Shown here piece by piece: positions 33,250-42,532 of a stretch of 64,000 nucleotides of DNA (position 1 is its first letter; each line of letters opens with the position of its first letter). Where the stretch lies: positions 98,501 through 162,500 of the forward strand of contig NW_024068211.1 of NCBI RefSeq assembly GCF_009389715.1. The letters are read 5' to 3'. Both the position numbers and the translations under genes were made by a program. The DNA is from Phoenix dactylifera. Its lineage: Eukaryota; Streptophyta; Magnoliopsida; Arecales; Arecaceae. The notes below the pieces were generated by a model. It was given only the letters and a program-made list of their open reading frames with translations. It made no database searches and was not told where the DNA came from.

Positions 33250-33595
33250 ATATTCTAACGACGCTTTAAAGCGTCGTTAAAATCACGAAATTTTTTTAAA
33301 AAAAATAATATTCTAATGACGCTTTAAAGCGTCGTTAAAATCACGAAATTTTTTTTTAAAAAAATAATATTCTAACGACGCTTTAAAGCGTCGTTAAAAT
33401 CACATTTAACAACGCTTTAAAGCGTCGCTAAAAAGCGTCGCTAATTTCCGACGCTTTTGAAAGCGTCGGAAAATATTTTCCCCACTGTAGCATAGGCGAC
33501 GCTTTACCGACGCTTAGGAAAGCATCGGGATGGTTTTTACCGACGCTTAAAAGCGTCGCTAAAGGCCAAAAAAAGCGTCGCTAATGCCCAATTTT
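33250..33595. repeat. Right subterminal palindrome array of the CACTA element
   Basis: Perfect 20-base palindromes ACGACGCTTTAAAGCGTCGT recur with a spacing of about 58 bases in the first three copies, joined by A/T-runs and TAATATTCT. They are followed by denser GCGTCG motifs up to the terminus. Confidence 0.9.
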
Positions 33596-33639
33596 CTTGT
33601 AGTGTATCTTCCATCATGAGATGAAAATACCCCCTCACA

Positions 33640-33792
33640 CTCTTCCACTCTTCCTCACTTCCACGAATAGCAACCTGTTTGTGGAAGACGGTGAGGCCGA
33701 GGGGTGCATTGTCGGGCACCTCGGCTGCCAAGTAGAGTGGGTAACACTCCTCCCTCCAGTCGTACTCCTCGACGGCTTCCTCCTCTTGCTGC
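33640..33792 (-). pseudogene. TIC55-like gene fragment
   Basis: The minus frame reads EEEAVEEYDWREECYPLYL, then AAEVPDNAPLGLTVFHKQV. This is the segment just before the Rieske centre in TIC55-like oxygenases of the plastid envelope (pheophorbide a oxygenase family). The sequence leaves the family after about 45 codons. No Rieske CxH motif follows, and the CACTA element starts its right end at 33604. Upstream sequence to 34030 (MASPSFASRTPPSSW in another frame) has transit-peptide style, but frames are broken. I take it as a truncated pseudogene; the family call is from memory of the motif. Confidence 0.5.
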
Positions 33793-34170
33793 TATAGAGA
33801 GAGAGACTTAGGGAAAGGCTGCATGCGCAGGCACCGCAGGACACTGGCTGGCCAGTGGCTTCGTCAGCCTCGAGCCGACTTGGAACTAGGCGAGAAGGAA
33901 TGGGATGAGAATGGAGGGAAAGAAGGGATGGAGAGAGAGGGGACAAACTTGAAGCTGTGCGGTTTGAGGACCTTGCTCGGCCACGGCGGCGGACCACGAA
34001 GAGGGAGGGGTTCGAGAGGCAAAAGAGGGCGAGGCCATTGGTGATGCTCAGGGAGGCCGGGCCGCGGCCGCCACGGGCGCCGTCGGCCTCGGGCCGACCC
34101 TTCTAGGCGCTCCGGCGAGGGACTCTTCCTTAAGCTCAAAGGAGGGGAAGAAAGAAGAAGGGAGAAGAAG
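33793..34170. other. GC-rich flank of the TIC55-like fragment, ending in a purine run
   Basis: On the minus strand it could be the first exon of the fragment above, with frames disrupted. The last 30 bases before the copia LTR are purine-only-like (GGAGGGGAAGAAAGAAG), as is the DNA on the far side at 56754. Confidence 0.4.
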
Positions 34171-34488
34171 AAAGTAAACTTAATTTAATGAATGACTTTT
34201 GGGAGGATTCATGAATATGTGAAGGGTCACCTTGAGAGTGGTGATTCATGTATATGTATTTAAGTAGTTCATATCTTTTGGGTTTTCTATGTGCATTTAA
34301 GTGGTTTATGTCTTTTGGGTTTTCTATGTGCATTTAAGTGGTTCATGTACTTAGGTTTATTCATGTACCTAGAAGTTCTATAAATACATGTAAGTCTTAT
34401 AGTTTTGTAAGCAAGGCAAGAGCCAAAGTGAATAGAAAAAAATCTGAAATATTCTTCCTCTCTAATCTCTCTTCCTATATTTCCAACA
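34171..34488 (+). repeat. Outer copia 5' LTR, 318 bp
   Basis: Ends TTCCAACA. Compared with the 3' LTR it lacks the first bases (TGTTGA) and a 14-base CT-rich segment near the end, and differs at about five other sites. The missing TG terminus makes the outer edge approximate. Confidence 0.85.
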
Positions 34489-34491
34489 AAC

Positions 34492-34503
34492 TGGTATCAG
34501 AGC
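34492..34503 (+). other. Primer binding site, tRNA-iMet (outer copia)
   Basis: TGGTATCAGAGC, exact, three bases after the LTR. Confidence 0.93.
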
Positions 34504-34524
34504 TCAAGTTTCTTGATCCTGCAG

Positions 34525-35517
34525 ATGGCCAATTCTACCTTCCCATTTCAATTCCCTCGCCTTACAAAAGAGAATTATGAGAATTGGTGCATTCGTATGA
34601 AGGCTTTGCTTGGATCGCAAGATGTGTGGGAGATCGTGGATAGAGGCTATGAGGAGCCTCGTGAAGAAGCTTTGATGAGTCCTGCTCAAAGGGAGGCTCT
34701 ACCCAGAATGCGGAAGAAGGACCAACAAGCTCTCACCCTCATCCATCAATGTTTGGATGAAGTCATGTTCGAGAGAGTGGCTAATGCGACCACCGCCAAG
34801 CAAGCATGGGAGATCTTACAAAACTCCTACCAAGGAGTTGATAAAGTGAAGAAAGTATGCCTTAAAATGCTACGAGGAGATTTTGAAGGCATACGAATGC
34901 AAGAATCCGAGTCCATTGTGGATTTCTTTTCAAGGGTGTTGGCCATAGTAAATCAAATGAAGAGGTATGGAGAAAGATTGGAGGATGTCCGAGTCATTGA
35001 GAAAATTCTTCGTTCGTTGCATTCGAAGTTCGATTACATCGTCGTAGCCATCGAGGAGTCCAAAGATTTGGAGACTTTGACGGTTGATCAACTTATGGGT
35101 TCGTTACAAGCCCATGAAGAGAGAATCAACAAGAAGAAGGAGGAGCCGATCGGGCAAGTTCTAGCCACCAAGCTCTCGGTGAAGGAGAAAGAAAGGGAGT
35201 TTGGGAAAAGTCAACAAGGAAGAGGACGTGGAGGTGGACAAGGTCAAGGGAGAGGAGGAAGAGGAAGAGGTGGACAAGGCAATCGATACTCCAACAATGA
35301 AGAAAGGAGGTATTTGTCAAGAGGCCATGGTAGAGGAAACTACACAAGGCAAAATGATAAGTCCAAAGTTCGGTGTTACAATTGTCAAAAGATTGGGCAC
35401 TATGCTCGGAAGTGTTGGAGTTCTCCTTTCAATGTTGAAGAGAAGGCTCATCATGTTGAAAATGAAGAAGCGGAGGCCACTTTGTTGCTAGCCTTCAAAG
35501 GAGAAGAAAGAAGCTAG
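34525..35517 (+). CDS. gag: Copia Gag, 330 aa
   Basis: Structural Gag. The start ATG at 34525 ([13 protein letters not shown]) is 21 bases after the primer site; an upstream ATG at 34513 in the same frame adds only four residues. It has the copia Gag opening [15 protein letters not shown] and a UBN2-type helical body with [17 protein letters not shown] and [10 protein letters not shown] basic Gly/Arg repeat follows (about residues 235-275, [16 protein letters not shown]), then one CCHC knuckle [14 protein letters not shown] at residue 284. It ends at TAG 35515-35517 in the same frame as pol; in relatives Gag usually runs on into protease. The protein itself looks intact. Confidence 0.9.
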   Translation: MANSTFPFQFPRLTKENYENWCIRMKALLGSQDVWEIVDRGYEEPREEALMSPAQREALPRMRKKDQQALTLIHQCLDEVMFERVANATTAKQAWEILQNSYQGVDKVKKVCLKMLRGDFEGIRMQESESIVDFFSRVLAIVNQMKRYGERLEDVRVIEKILRSLHSKFDYIVVAIEESKDLETLTVDQLMGSLQAHEERINKKKEEPIGQVLATKLSVKEKEREFGKSQQGRGRGGGQGQGRGGRGRGGQGNRYSNNEERRYLSRGHGRGNYTRQNDKSKVRCYNCQKIGHYARKCWSSPFNVEEKAHHVENEEAEATLLLAFKGEERS

Positions 35518-37632
35518 AAAGATTTGTGGTATCTTGATAATGCCGCAAGCAATCACATGTGTGGAGATAAAAGCAAATTTGTGGAGATTGACAAATCGGT
35601 GACCGGGTTTGTCACTTTTGGAGATAACTCTAAAGTTCCAATTGAAGGCAAAGGTACGATTTTAATTCGTATGAAAAATGGTGGCCATCAACTTATGAGT
35701 AATGTTTATTATATTCCAAGTATGAAAAGTAATATTTTGAGTTTGGGACAACTTTTGGAGAAGAACTATGAGGTTCATATGAAAAATCGTAGTCTCTTAC
35801 TTCAAGATGATAGGGAGAATGTGATTGCTAAGGTGCCCATGACAAAAAATAGGATGTTTTTGCTTGACATCCAAACTGATGTTGCTAAATGTCTCAAGAC
35901 TTGTTTGAAAGATTCATCTTGGCTTTGGCATTTGAGGCTTGGGCATGTAAATTTTGGAGACTTGAAGTTGTTGGGACAAAAAGAGATGTTGAAGGGCTTG
36001 CCAACTATTGACCAACCGGATCAACTATGTGAAGGGTGTCTTGTTGGCAAACAATTCCGAAAGAGTTTTCCAAAAGAAACTACTTCAAGAGCAAGGGAGC
36101 TACTTGAACTTGTTCATGCCGATGTTTGTGGACCAATCAAGCCTTCTTCATTTGGTAACAATCGGTATTTTCTTCTCTTTATTGATGATTGTAGTAGAAA
36201 AACTTGGGTTTATTTCTTGAAAGAAAAATCCGAAGTATTTGGTGCTTTTAGAAAGTTTAAAGCACTTGTTGAAAAACAAAGTGGCTATTGTATTAAAGCC
36301 TTGAGAACGGATAGAGGGGGAGAGTTTACTTCTAACAAGTTTAATGAGTTTTGTGAAGCAAATGGCATTCGGCGGTTTTTGACCGTTCCAAGATCTTCAC
36401 AACAAAATGGTGTCGTCGAAAGGAAGAATAGGAGCATTCTCAATATGGCTCGAAGCATGTTGAAGACAAAGAAAATGCCAAAAGAATTTTGGGCGGAAGC
36501 GGTTGACTGTGCAGTGTACCTATCCAACCGGTGTCCAACTAAAAGCCTATGGAACAAAACTCCTCAAGAAGCATGGAGCGGAAGAAAGCCAAGTGTTTCC
36601 CATTTAAGAGTTTTTGGGAGCATTGGCTATGTTAATGTACCTGATCAAGAGAGGTCCAAGCTTGATGATAAAAGCAAGAAGCAGATCTTCATCGGGTATG
36701 ATCAACGTTCCAAAGGCTACAAGCTCTACAATCCAAGTGTTGGCAAGGCGATTATTAGTAGAGATGTGGAGTTCGATGAAGAAGATTCTTGGGATTGGAG
36801 TAATGAAGATAAGGAGAGGTATGATTTCTTTCCATTCCTTGATGAAGAGGAGCAAAGAAGAGAAGTTCAAGAGCCCATAACACCTCGATCACCAACAACT
36901 CCAAGTACATTTTCTTCATCTTCTAGTGGAAGCTCTAGTGAAAGGCAACCACGAATGAGGAGTTTTCAAGATCTTTATGAGGTAACAGAAAATTTAAGTG
37001 ATGATTTAACTCTTTTTTATCACTTTGCCGATTGTGAGCCCATAGTTTTTGAAGAAGCGGTCAAAGATGAGAAGTGGAGAATTGCCATGGATGAAGAGAT
37101 CAAGTCAATTGAGAAGAATGACACTTGGAAGCTAGCAACTATACTGGAAGGTCAAAAGCCCATTGGTGTGAAGTGGGTTTTCAAAGAAAAGAAGAATGCT
37201 AAAGGTGAAGTAGAGAGATACAAGGCAAGGTTGGTAGCCAAGGGATACAGCCAACATCCCGGGATTGACTGTGGTGAAGTGTTTGCTCCTATTGCACGGT
37301 TGGAGACCATCCGAATGATAATCTCACTTGCAGCACAAAAGAAGTGGAAGATTTATCAAATGGATGTCAAATCAGCTTTCTTGAATGGCATTCTTGAGGA
37401 AGAGATTTATGTTGAACAACCTTTGGGCTATGTGATCAAAGGCCATGAAGACAAAGTGTTGAAGTTGAAGAAAGCATTGTATGGTTTGAAGCAAGCGCCA
37501 AGGGCTTGGAATAGTCAGATTGACAAGTATTTCCAAAAGAATGGGTTTACCAAGTGCCCACATGAGCATGCTCTCTATGCTAAGGTGCGTGAAAATGGAG
37601 ATATTTTACTTGCTTATATGTTGATGATTTGA
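35518..37632 (+). pseudogene. Copia pol, PR-INT-RT, cut by frameshift at the RT active site
   Basis: In frame with gag after the TAG. The protease motif is WYLDNAAS instead of the usual D(T/S/N)GAS, so the catalytic Gly is replaced. Integrase shows the zinc-binding HLRLGH and CEGCLVGKQ, and the core motifs [15 protein letters not shown] and [13 protein letters not shown] shows [17 protein letters not shown] and [11 protein letters not shown] (followed by N where Y is usual). The frame fails at AYMLMI: about four bases are missing just before YVDD, and the frame then ends at 37630-37632 TGA. The true frame continues from 37620 as YVDDLIFTG. The acidic serine-rich linker between INT and RT is present (about residues 440-490). 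Confidence 0.88.
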
Positions 37633-37855
37633 TTTTTACGGGCAATAATCCAAGTATGTTTGGAGAGTTTAAGCAAGCTATGACTAAAGAGTTTGAAATG
37701 ACGGATATTGGTCTCATGTCTTATTATCTTGGCATTGAGATCAAACAAATGGAGGATGGAATTTTTATTTCTCAAGAAGGTTTTGCCAAGGAAATCCTTA
37801 AGAGGTTCAAGATGAAAGATTGTCAACCTGTGAATACTTCGGTGGAATGTGGAGT
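37620..37855 (+). pseudogene. Copia pol, RT C-terminal piece up to the Athila insertion
   Basis: After the frameshift the frame reads [10 protein letters not shown], then EFEMTDIGLMSYYLGIEIKQ, GIFISQEGFAKEIL and PVNTSVECG, and is cut at the GGAGT duplication (37851-37855). Beyond that point the frame reads into the Athila LTR. Confidence 0.88.
37851..37855. repeat. Target-site duplication GGAGT (left)
   Basis: GGAGT at 37851-37855 and at 55692-55696 flanks the Athila-like element. Removing one copy restores the outer pol frame (VECGVKLC). Confidence 0.97.
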
Positions 37856-39793
37856 TGATGCAAAAATAAAATTATTCTCCCAAGTGCAGAAGAATCGCAC
37901 AAGTAGTAAAATCTCGAGAGTCCGAGGTCGAATCCTCAGGGAACGAAATATATTAGATTATTTAATATAATTTTAGATTAATTAATTCAATAAATTTGTG
38001 GATAAAGATGATGTTTTGTAAATAGAAAATAAATCAGTAAACAAAGAATTGAAATTTGGATAGATTAAGATAGTGTAGGGATCTGGGATCCCCTTCGATG
38101 ATATTATTTTCAACAATTAAATTCTGTGATTCTTGATTAAGGATCAATCGGATAGAATAGTTCTAATCATGGAGTATACAATTTGAAAACATGAATTCAA
38201 GATCTAAGCATTTATCGTGCCGATTACGTCTACGACAAATCAAACATCGAAACAATCCATGAATCAAGAAATACAAACCATAAAAGATCTATCTCATAAA
38301 TAAACATGCAAGAATCAAAAACATATGAATAGATGTAAATCAAAGAGATCAATTGTTCAGAATTTACTTGAAAGAAAATAAGACATCAAAGGTTCCTCCA
38401 TCACCCTTCACGAGATATCAGCCCTCCATTAAAATATTAGCCTCTCCCTCTTTTTTTTAAATTTCTTTTCGGAAGAACAAGGCATGCCCTGTTTCTTCCT
38501 CTCTTTTTTTTCTTTCACAACGGCTGATGCTCTGTTTTTCGAATGGGAGAGAATGAGCTCTGTTTCACCGAATGAACTCCCCCTTCCCTTCCCAGCCGAG
38601 AGGGATATAACAAGCTGGCATTTGATCCTCCTCTCGCATGCGGTGGAGATGGCCGGATGAGATGAATCCCCGGGAGAAGAGGATGGATGTGGACGGCTAG
38701 AGTTGCTCGCGGGATGCTGAGAGGCGCCATGGGATTCGGATGATACGCACGGAATGATCGCAGGGCGTTGGACGCTAGGATGCGGGAAGCTCGCGGGATG
38801 ATGAGCTGCATGCGGACGGATGCTGGATCACACGCGGAGAAGACGGACACGGTTCCTTGGGGTCGCAAATCTGGAAGATGCGCGGACGGATCGCGATCTT
38901 CCTTGCTGGTGCTGGAAAGCTTCACAGGATGCTGGATGCTTCGCAGAGAATTCTTCCACACGGGCGGATGCTGCAGATGCGGGGAAGATGAGATTTGGAA
39001 GGTAGATCTTTGCTGGGATGAGGTGCGGACGAGGCGTGCGCTCGTGAGGAACTCGGACATGGACGGCTGGGTAGCTCGCGAACGGAAGGATGAATGCGTG
39101 GATCCGGAAGAATCGGATGCGGAGGAGCTGAACAGCAGATCCTTGGACGCGGGGAATTTGCACGCGGAGATACTGGGAGGATTGCAATCGCTTGCATCGC
39201 GGGAGGTTTGCATGCTGAAAGCTGGGAACACGTGAGAATGGGGCACGGACGCTGGGAGGCTTCACGAACGGCTGGGACTCAGATGGATGCGAGGAATGCG
39301 AGGAATACGTGGAAGATTGGGATCTAGGACTCGTGGAAGAAGCTGAACCATGCTGGGACTCGGCTGCTTGGATGCGTGGGTGATGAACCTGGATGGCTGG
39401 ACTTTGCTGGGAGGGTGCACGCGTGGATGGATGAACTCGGACGGGAAAAAAAAGAAGGCTCGTGGACGTTGTGATATGGGCTCGGCTGAAGCACGGATGT
39501 GTGCAGGATTCCTTCAAATGGACTTAGTCGAAATGGGGAGGACATGCTGCTGCTGGATGTGGCTGCACCTAGTCAGCTAATGCTCCTTCTAGTGTGCAAC
39601 TGGGACTGACCTCATGTGGTTGACTAGTCACCTACTATGATGCATCTTTTTGAACCCAATGTGCATTTTAACTTTGATTTCCGATCACCTGCACCCCACA
39701 AAAATATAATATTAATACAGCACTTCTATCATTATTTGTTAGCAATAATACTAATTTAAGTGATGTGTAGATCGCACTTTTGTGCTCTCATCA
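37856..39793 (-). repeat. Athila left LTR (3' LTR in element sense), 1938 bp
   Basis: Begins TGATGCAAAAATAAAATT and ends CTCTCATCA. Roughly 1.5% different from the right LTR by eye, mostly C/T and G/A changes. Long open frames inside (for example 38515-39246 minus) recur in the right LTR and lie in a GC-rich CGGATG/GCGGGA-type region; I see no reason to call them genes. Confidence 0.95.
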
Positions 39794-39795
39794 CA

Positions 39796-39808
39796 CCCCC
39801 CCAACTAG
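39796..39808 (-). other. Polypurine tract of the Athila element
   Basis: On the minus strand, AGTTGGGGGGG lies two bases from the LTR terminus, the expected plus-strand primer. Confidence 0.85.
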
Positions 39809-40216
39809 CTTATTGCTAGTCTCTAGCAATTCAGAGTAAACAATAACATGAGAGTACAAAAAGTGTTGGTTGATCCTTTGATGTTTTATTAGAACTAATT
39901 GCATAAAATTAAGATGAGTACTCACTTTCGTAGGAATCACGATTACACTTAGCACGTGCAACAAGCCGTTAAACCCCTAGGTTACCCTAGTGGACGAGTG
40001 TTGTCTCGTGAGGGTTTTCAGGGATGTTACCCACAAACATCATGAATTATATGACATGAGATTATAATAAAAATATGAAATAAATCTTAAGCTAATACAC
40101 ATGTAATTAATTGATATATATTTTCAAGCATGGCAACTATCAAAGCAAGGAAATATAAAAGTGTAGTGTGCATCAAATCGCATGACTTTCTCAGAGTACT
40201 AATACCTCCACCACAA
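39809..40216. other. Athila 3' untranslated region, piece left of the Tork insertion
   Basis: Noncoding sequence of the Athila element between the polypurine tract and the CAGGG duplication. It continues at 46125. Confidence 0.75.
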
Positions 40217-40221
40217 CAGGG
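40217..40221. repeat. Target-site duplication CAGGG (left)
   Basis: CAGGG at 40217-40221 and at 46120-46124 brackets the Tork-like element exactly. Confidence 0.97.
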
Positions 40222-40304
40222 TGTTGGGGTATGTGGAGACCTTTGGTGATGAAGAGAATTGAAGGAAAATCAATTCTGCATAGTTTTCTGTCTGGCGGAT
40301 TGTC

Positions 40305-40572
40305 GGAGTCGACTCGAGCTTCAGTCGAGTCGACTCGGGAACAGTCGAGTCGACTCGAGGTCTGTCGAGTCGACCCGAGAGGAGAAAGCCGCAAAAACCA
40401 TGTTTCTGTCTGGACCGTCAGAGTCGACTCGAACTACAGTCGAGTCGACTCGGAGCATCGTCGAGTCGACTCGAGATACAGTGGAGTCGACTCGAGATCG
40501 TGCCAGTTAAACTGGAAGTTGTTCAGACGTGTCAGAGTCGACTCGGACTTCAGCCGAGTCGACTCGGGCTCG
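40305..40572. repeat. Cluster of ten GAGTCGACTC palindromes in Tork U3
   Basis: The core GAGTCGACTCG, often extended to CGAGTCGACTCG, occurs ten times in 270 bases (one with CCC for CTC) and ends about 80 bases before the TATA box. It is repeated almost unchanged in the 3' LTR at about 45263-45529. Confidence 0.93.
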
Positions 40573-40651
40573 CGAAAAATCGTACGGACGATTTTCTTTT
40601 GGTGTTTTTGGTGGCATTTCGACGGCTATGATCATCTGAAGGTCTTGAGAC

Positions 40652-40659
40652 TATATATA
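40652..40659 (+). promoter_or_regulatory. TATA box of the Tork LTR
   Basis: CTATATATAGGA just downstream of the palindrome cluster, conserved in the other LTR at 45609-45616. A likely promoter of the genomic RNA. Confidence 0.7.
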
Positions 40660-41164
40660 GGACTCATGAGAGCCCTAGGGTAGGGTTATTGGCCGTATAT
40701 TTGAGAGAGACTCTTGTTTGTGAGGCTAGGGTTCTAGAGAAGAAGAGGATTGGGATCCTACTTCTTGTGCAAAGGGAATTCTGTGTGAATCTCTTGTAGA
40801 TCGATCGCTTGTGATCATTCGGGTGTGTGCTATCTCTGTAATCAGTTCATCCTTATTGAGATTTGGAGCGGTGGAGGACGTAGGCTATTTGTAGCCGAAC
40901 CTCGTTACATTTTTGTGTTTGCTTTGCTATTTTCTTCCTTCTTCTTCCTTTGATCTTTGATAATCCGTTGCGGTGCTCAAGTGTTTTATCCTACTGATAC
41001 CACGGGGTAATCTTTTGCCCTTCGTAGGCGGAGCGAAGAGGTGATCCTTGAGTCCGGAGTCGAGGGAGCGAGAGAGTGCTTATCCGTTTGTATCTCTCTT
41101 GCTTGTCCGACGTCGGTGGCGGCGCTGGTGTGAGTGGGTTCCAGTGCGGGGCGCCGACAACAAT

Positions 41165-41176
41165 TGGTATCAGAGC
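41165..41176 (+). other. Primer binding site, tRNA-iMet (Tork-like)
   Basis: TGGTATCAGAGC, exact, two bases after the LTR end. Confidence 0.95.
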
Positions 41177-41192
41177 TATTGGTTATTCTGCA

Positions 41193-42350
41193 ATGGCGGA
41201 TGAAGGGAAGTTGCGAATTGAGAAGTTCAATGGCACGAACTTCGGGTTTTGGAAGATGCAAATAGAAGATTACCTTTACCAGAAGGATCTCTATTTACCT
41301 CTTGGAGGTAGAGCAAAGAAACCAGAGAAGATGTCCGATGAAGACTGGGAGGTCCTCGATCGGAAGACGCTCGGCACCATCAGATTGTCACTTGCATCCC
41401 AAGTGGCATTCAACATCAAAAACGAGAAGACGACGATGGAGTTGATGGCAACATTGTCGCGGATGTACGAGAAACCCTCAGCATCAAACAAGGTATTTCT
41501 CATGAAGAGGTTGTTTAATCTTCGTATGAAAAATGGCGGCAGCATAGCAGAATACCTCAACGAGTTCAATGGACTCACGGCCCAGTTGGAGTCAGTGGAG
41601 ATTAGTTTTGACGATGAGATTCGGGCATTGCTAATCCTCTCCGGATTGCCTGATAGCTGGGAGGGCCTGGTGATGGCGGTGAGCAACTCTTCGGCAACGG
41701 GGAAGTTGATTTTTGATGACGTTGTGGGAGTGCTTCTGAGTGAAGAAGCAAGAAGGAAATCTTCTAGAGCTACGGAGTCGTCTGGAAGTGCACTAAACAC
41801 CTCTGACCGGGGAAGACAAAAGAAGGACGGTCGATTTCGAAGCGACTCGAAGTCGAGATCCAGCAGGTCTCGAGCACCTCAGAACAAGGGAGCGAAGTGC
41901 TGGAACTGCGGGAAGACGGGGCACTTTAGGAGGGATTGCAAATCTCCTAAAGGGAAGCAAGGCGACCACACCGAAGGAGTCAGCAAGGATCTGGCAAATC
42001 TTGCTGAAGACGGTGATATGGATGCCCTCGTTCTATCTTTGTCTACCTGTGACGAGTCTTGGGTGATAGACTCGGGCGCGTCTTTCCATGCTACATCCCA
42101 ACGGAAGCTTCTTGAAGGATATGAGAAGGGAGACTTTGGCAAAGTCTACCTAGGGGATGGAGAGCCTTGCACCATACAAGGAAGGGGAAGCGCGGAAGTG
42201 AAGTTGGTTTCTGGATCTTCACTTGAGCTTGAGGACGTACGGCACGTACCTCAACTGCAGAGGAATCTGATTTCTGTTGGACAGTTGGCGAGCCAGGGTA
42301 CAAGGCTACTTTCACAGCTGATCAGTGGAAGATATCCAGAGGTTCGTTGA
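41193..42350 (+). CDS. gag: Tork-like Gag and protease, ends early by frameshift
   Basis: Gag packages element RNA; the frame then enters the protease. The start ATG at 41193 (MADEGKLRIEKFNGTNF) is 16 bases past the primer site; the same frame is open further upstream, but that is LTR sequence. Residues 1-220 form the copia Gag domain (FWKMQIEDYLYQKDLYLPL, LNEFNGLTAQL, LLILSGLPDSWE). A basic Ser/Arg region leads to the CCHC knuckle CWNCGKTGHFRRDC near 236. The protease motif is WVIDSGASFHAT near 290. Around 42290 one base is missing: the family sequence continues in another frame as GYKATF, while this frame ends SGRYPEVR and stop. Gag itself is complete. Confidence 0.9.
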   Translation: MADEGKLRIEKFNGTNFGFWKMQIEDYLYQKDLYLPLGGRAKKPEKMSDEDWEVLDRKTLGTIRLSLASQVAFNIKNEKTTMELMATLSRMYEKPSASNKVFLMKRLFNLRMKNGGSIAEYLNEFNGLTAQLESVEISFDDEIRALLILSGLPDSWEGLVMAVSNSSATGKLIFDDVVGVLLSEEARRKSSRATESSGSALNTSDRGRQKKDGRFRSDSKSRSSRSRAPQNKGAKCWNCGKTGHFRRDCKSPKGKQGDHTEGVSKDLANLAEDGDMDALVLSLSTCDESWVIDSGASFHATSQRKLLEGYEKGDFGKVYLGDGEPCTIQGRGSAEVKLVSGSSLELEDVRHVPQLQRNLISVGQLASQGTRLLSQLISGRYPEVR

Positions 42351-42532
42351 CGGTGGCTAGTGGCAAGAAGGTTGGGACACTTTATGTCACCAACGGCACG
42401 GAGAACTCTATTGGAGTTGTTGCAGCAGATGTGGACACCAAGTTATGGCATTGTAGACTTGGGCACATGAGTTATCAGGGACTAGAGGTGATGCACCAGT
42501 TGGGAAAGCTGTAGGGTCTCAGGAGTGTTGAG
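42300..42532 (+). pseudogene. Tork-like pol, linking piece with nonsense codon
   Basis: In the pol frame the text reads GYKATFTADQWKISRG, later LWHCRLGHMSYQGLEVM, the first half of the integrase zinc-binding domain. TAG at 42512-42514 interrupts GKL-GLRS, where a glutamine codon CAG is expected, so a single C-to-T change explains it. Confidence 0.85.

Larger units (their letters stand above)
30732..33604. mobile_element. Non-autonomous CACTA (En/Spm) transposon, 2873 bp, with captured gene sequence
   Basis: The left end begins CACTACAACAA and the right end reads TTTTCTTGTAGTG, the inverted CACTA terminus. Both are flanked by TAT, a 3-bp duplication (30729-30731 and 33605-33607). Subterminal regions are full of GCGTCG motifs, as expected for transposase-binding sites. 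No transposase is present. The interior holds a CCB4-like gene fragment and other GC-rich sequence of host style. Confidence 0.88.
40222..41162 (+). repeat. Tork-like 5' LTR, 941 bp
   Basis: TGTTGGGGTATG to GCCGACAACA. U3 carries ten palindromic GAGTCGACTC-type motifs (about 40305-40572), then a TATA box at 40652 and an R/U5 of about 500 bases. Confidence 0.97.

Noticed and set aside
38515..39246. Long minus frame of 243 codons inside the Athila LTR, repeated at 54413-55144 (with companions on both strands)
   Set aside because: It is the same LTR sequence twice, with overlapping open frames on both strands in a GC-rich, stop-poor region. There is no known motif, no promoter of its own, and the older related LTR at 7690-8805 does not preserve the frame.
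40231..40683. 150-codon frame in the Tork LTR, repeated at 45200-45640, with an ESTR-type repeat protein in another frame
   Set aside because: A translation of the GAGTCGACTC palindrome cluster. It is in U3 upstream of the TATA box, so is not expected to be transcribed as coding sequence.
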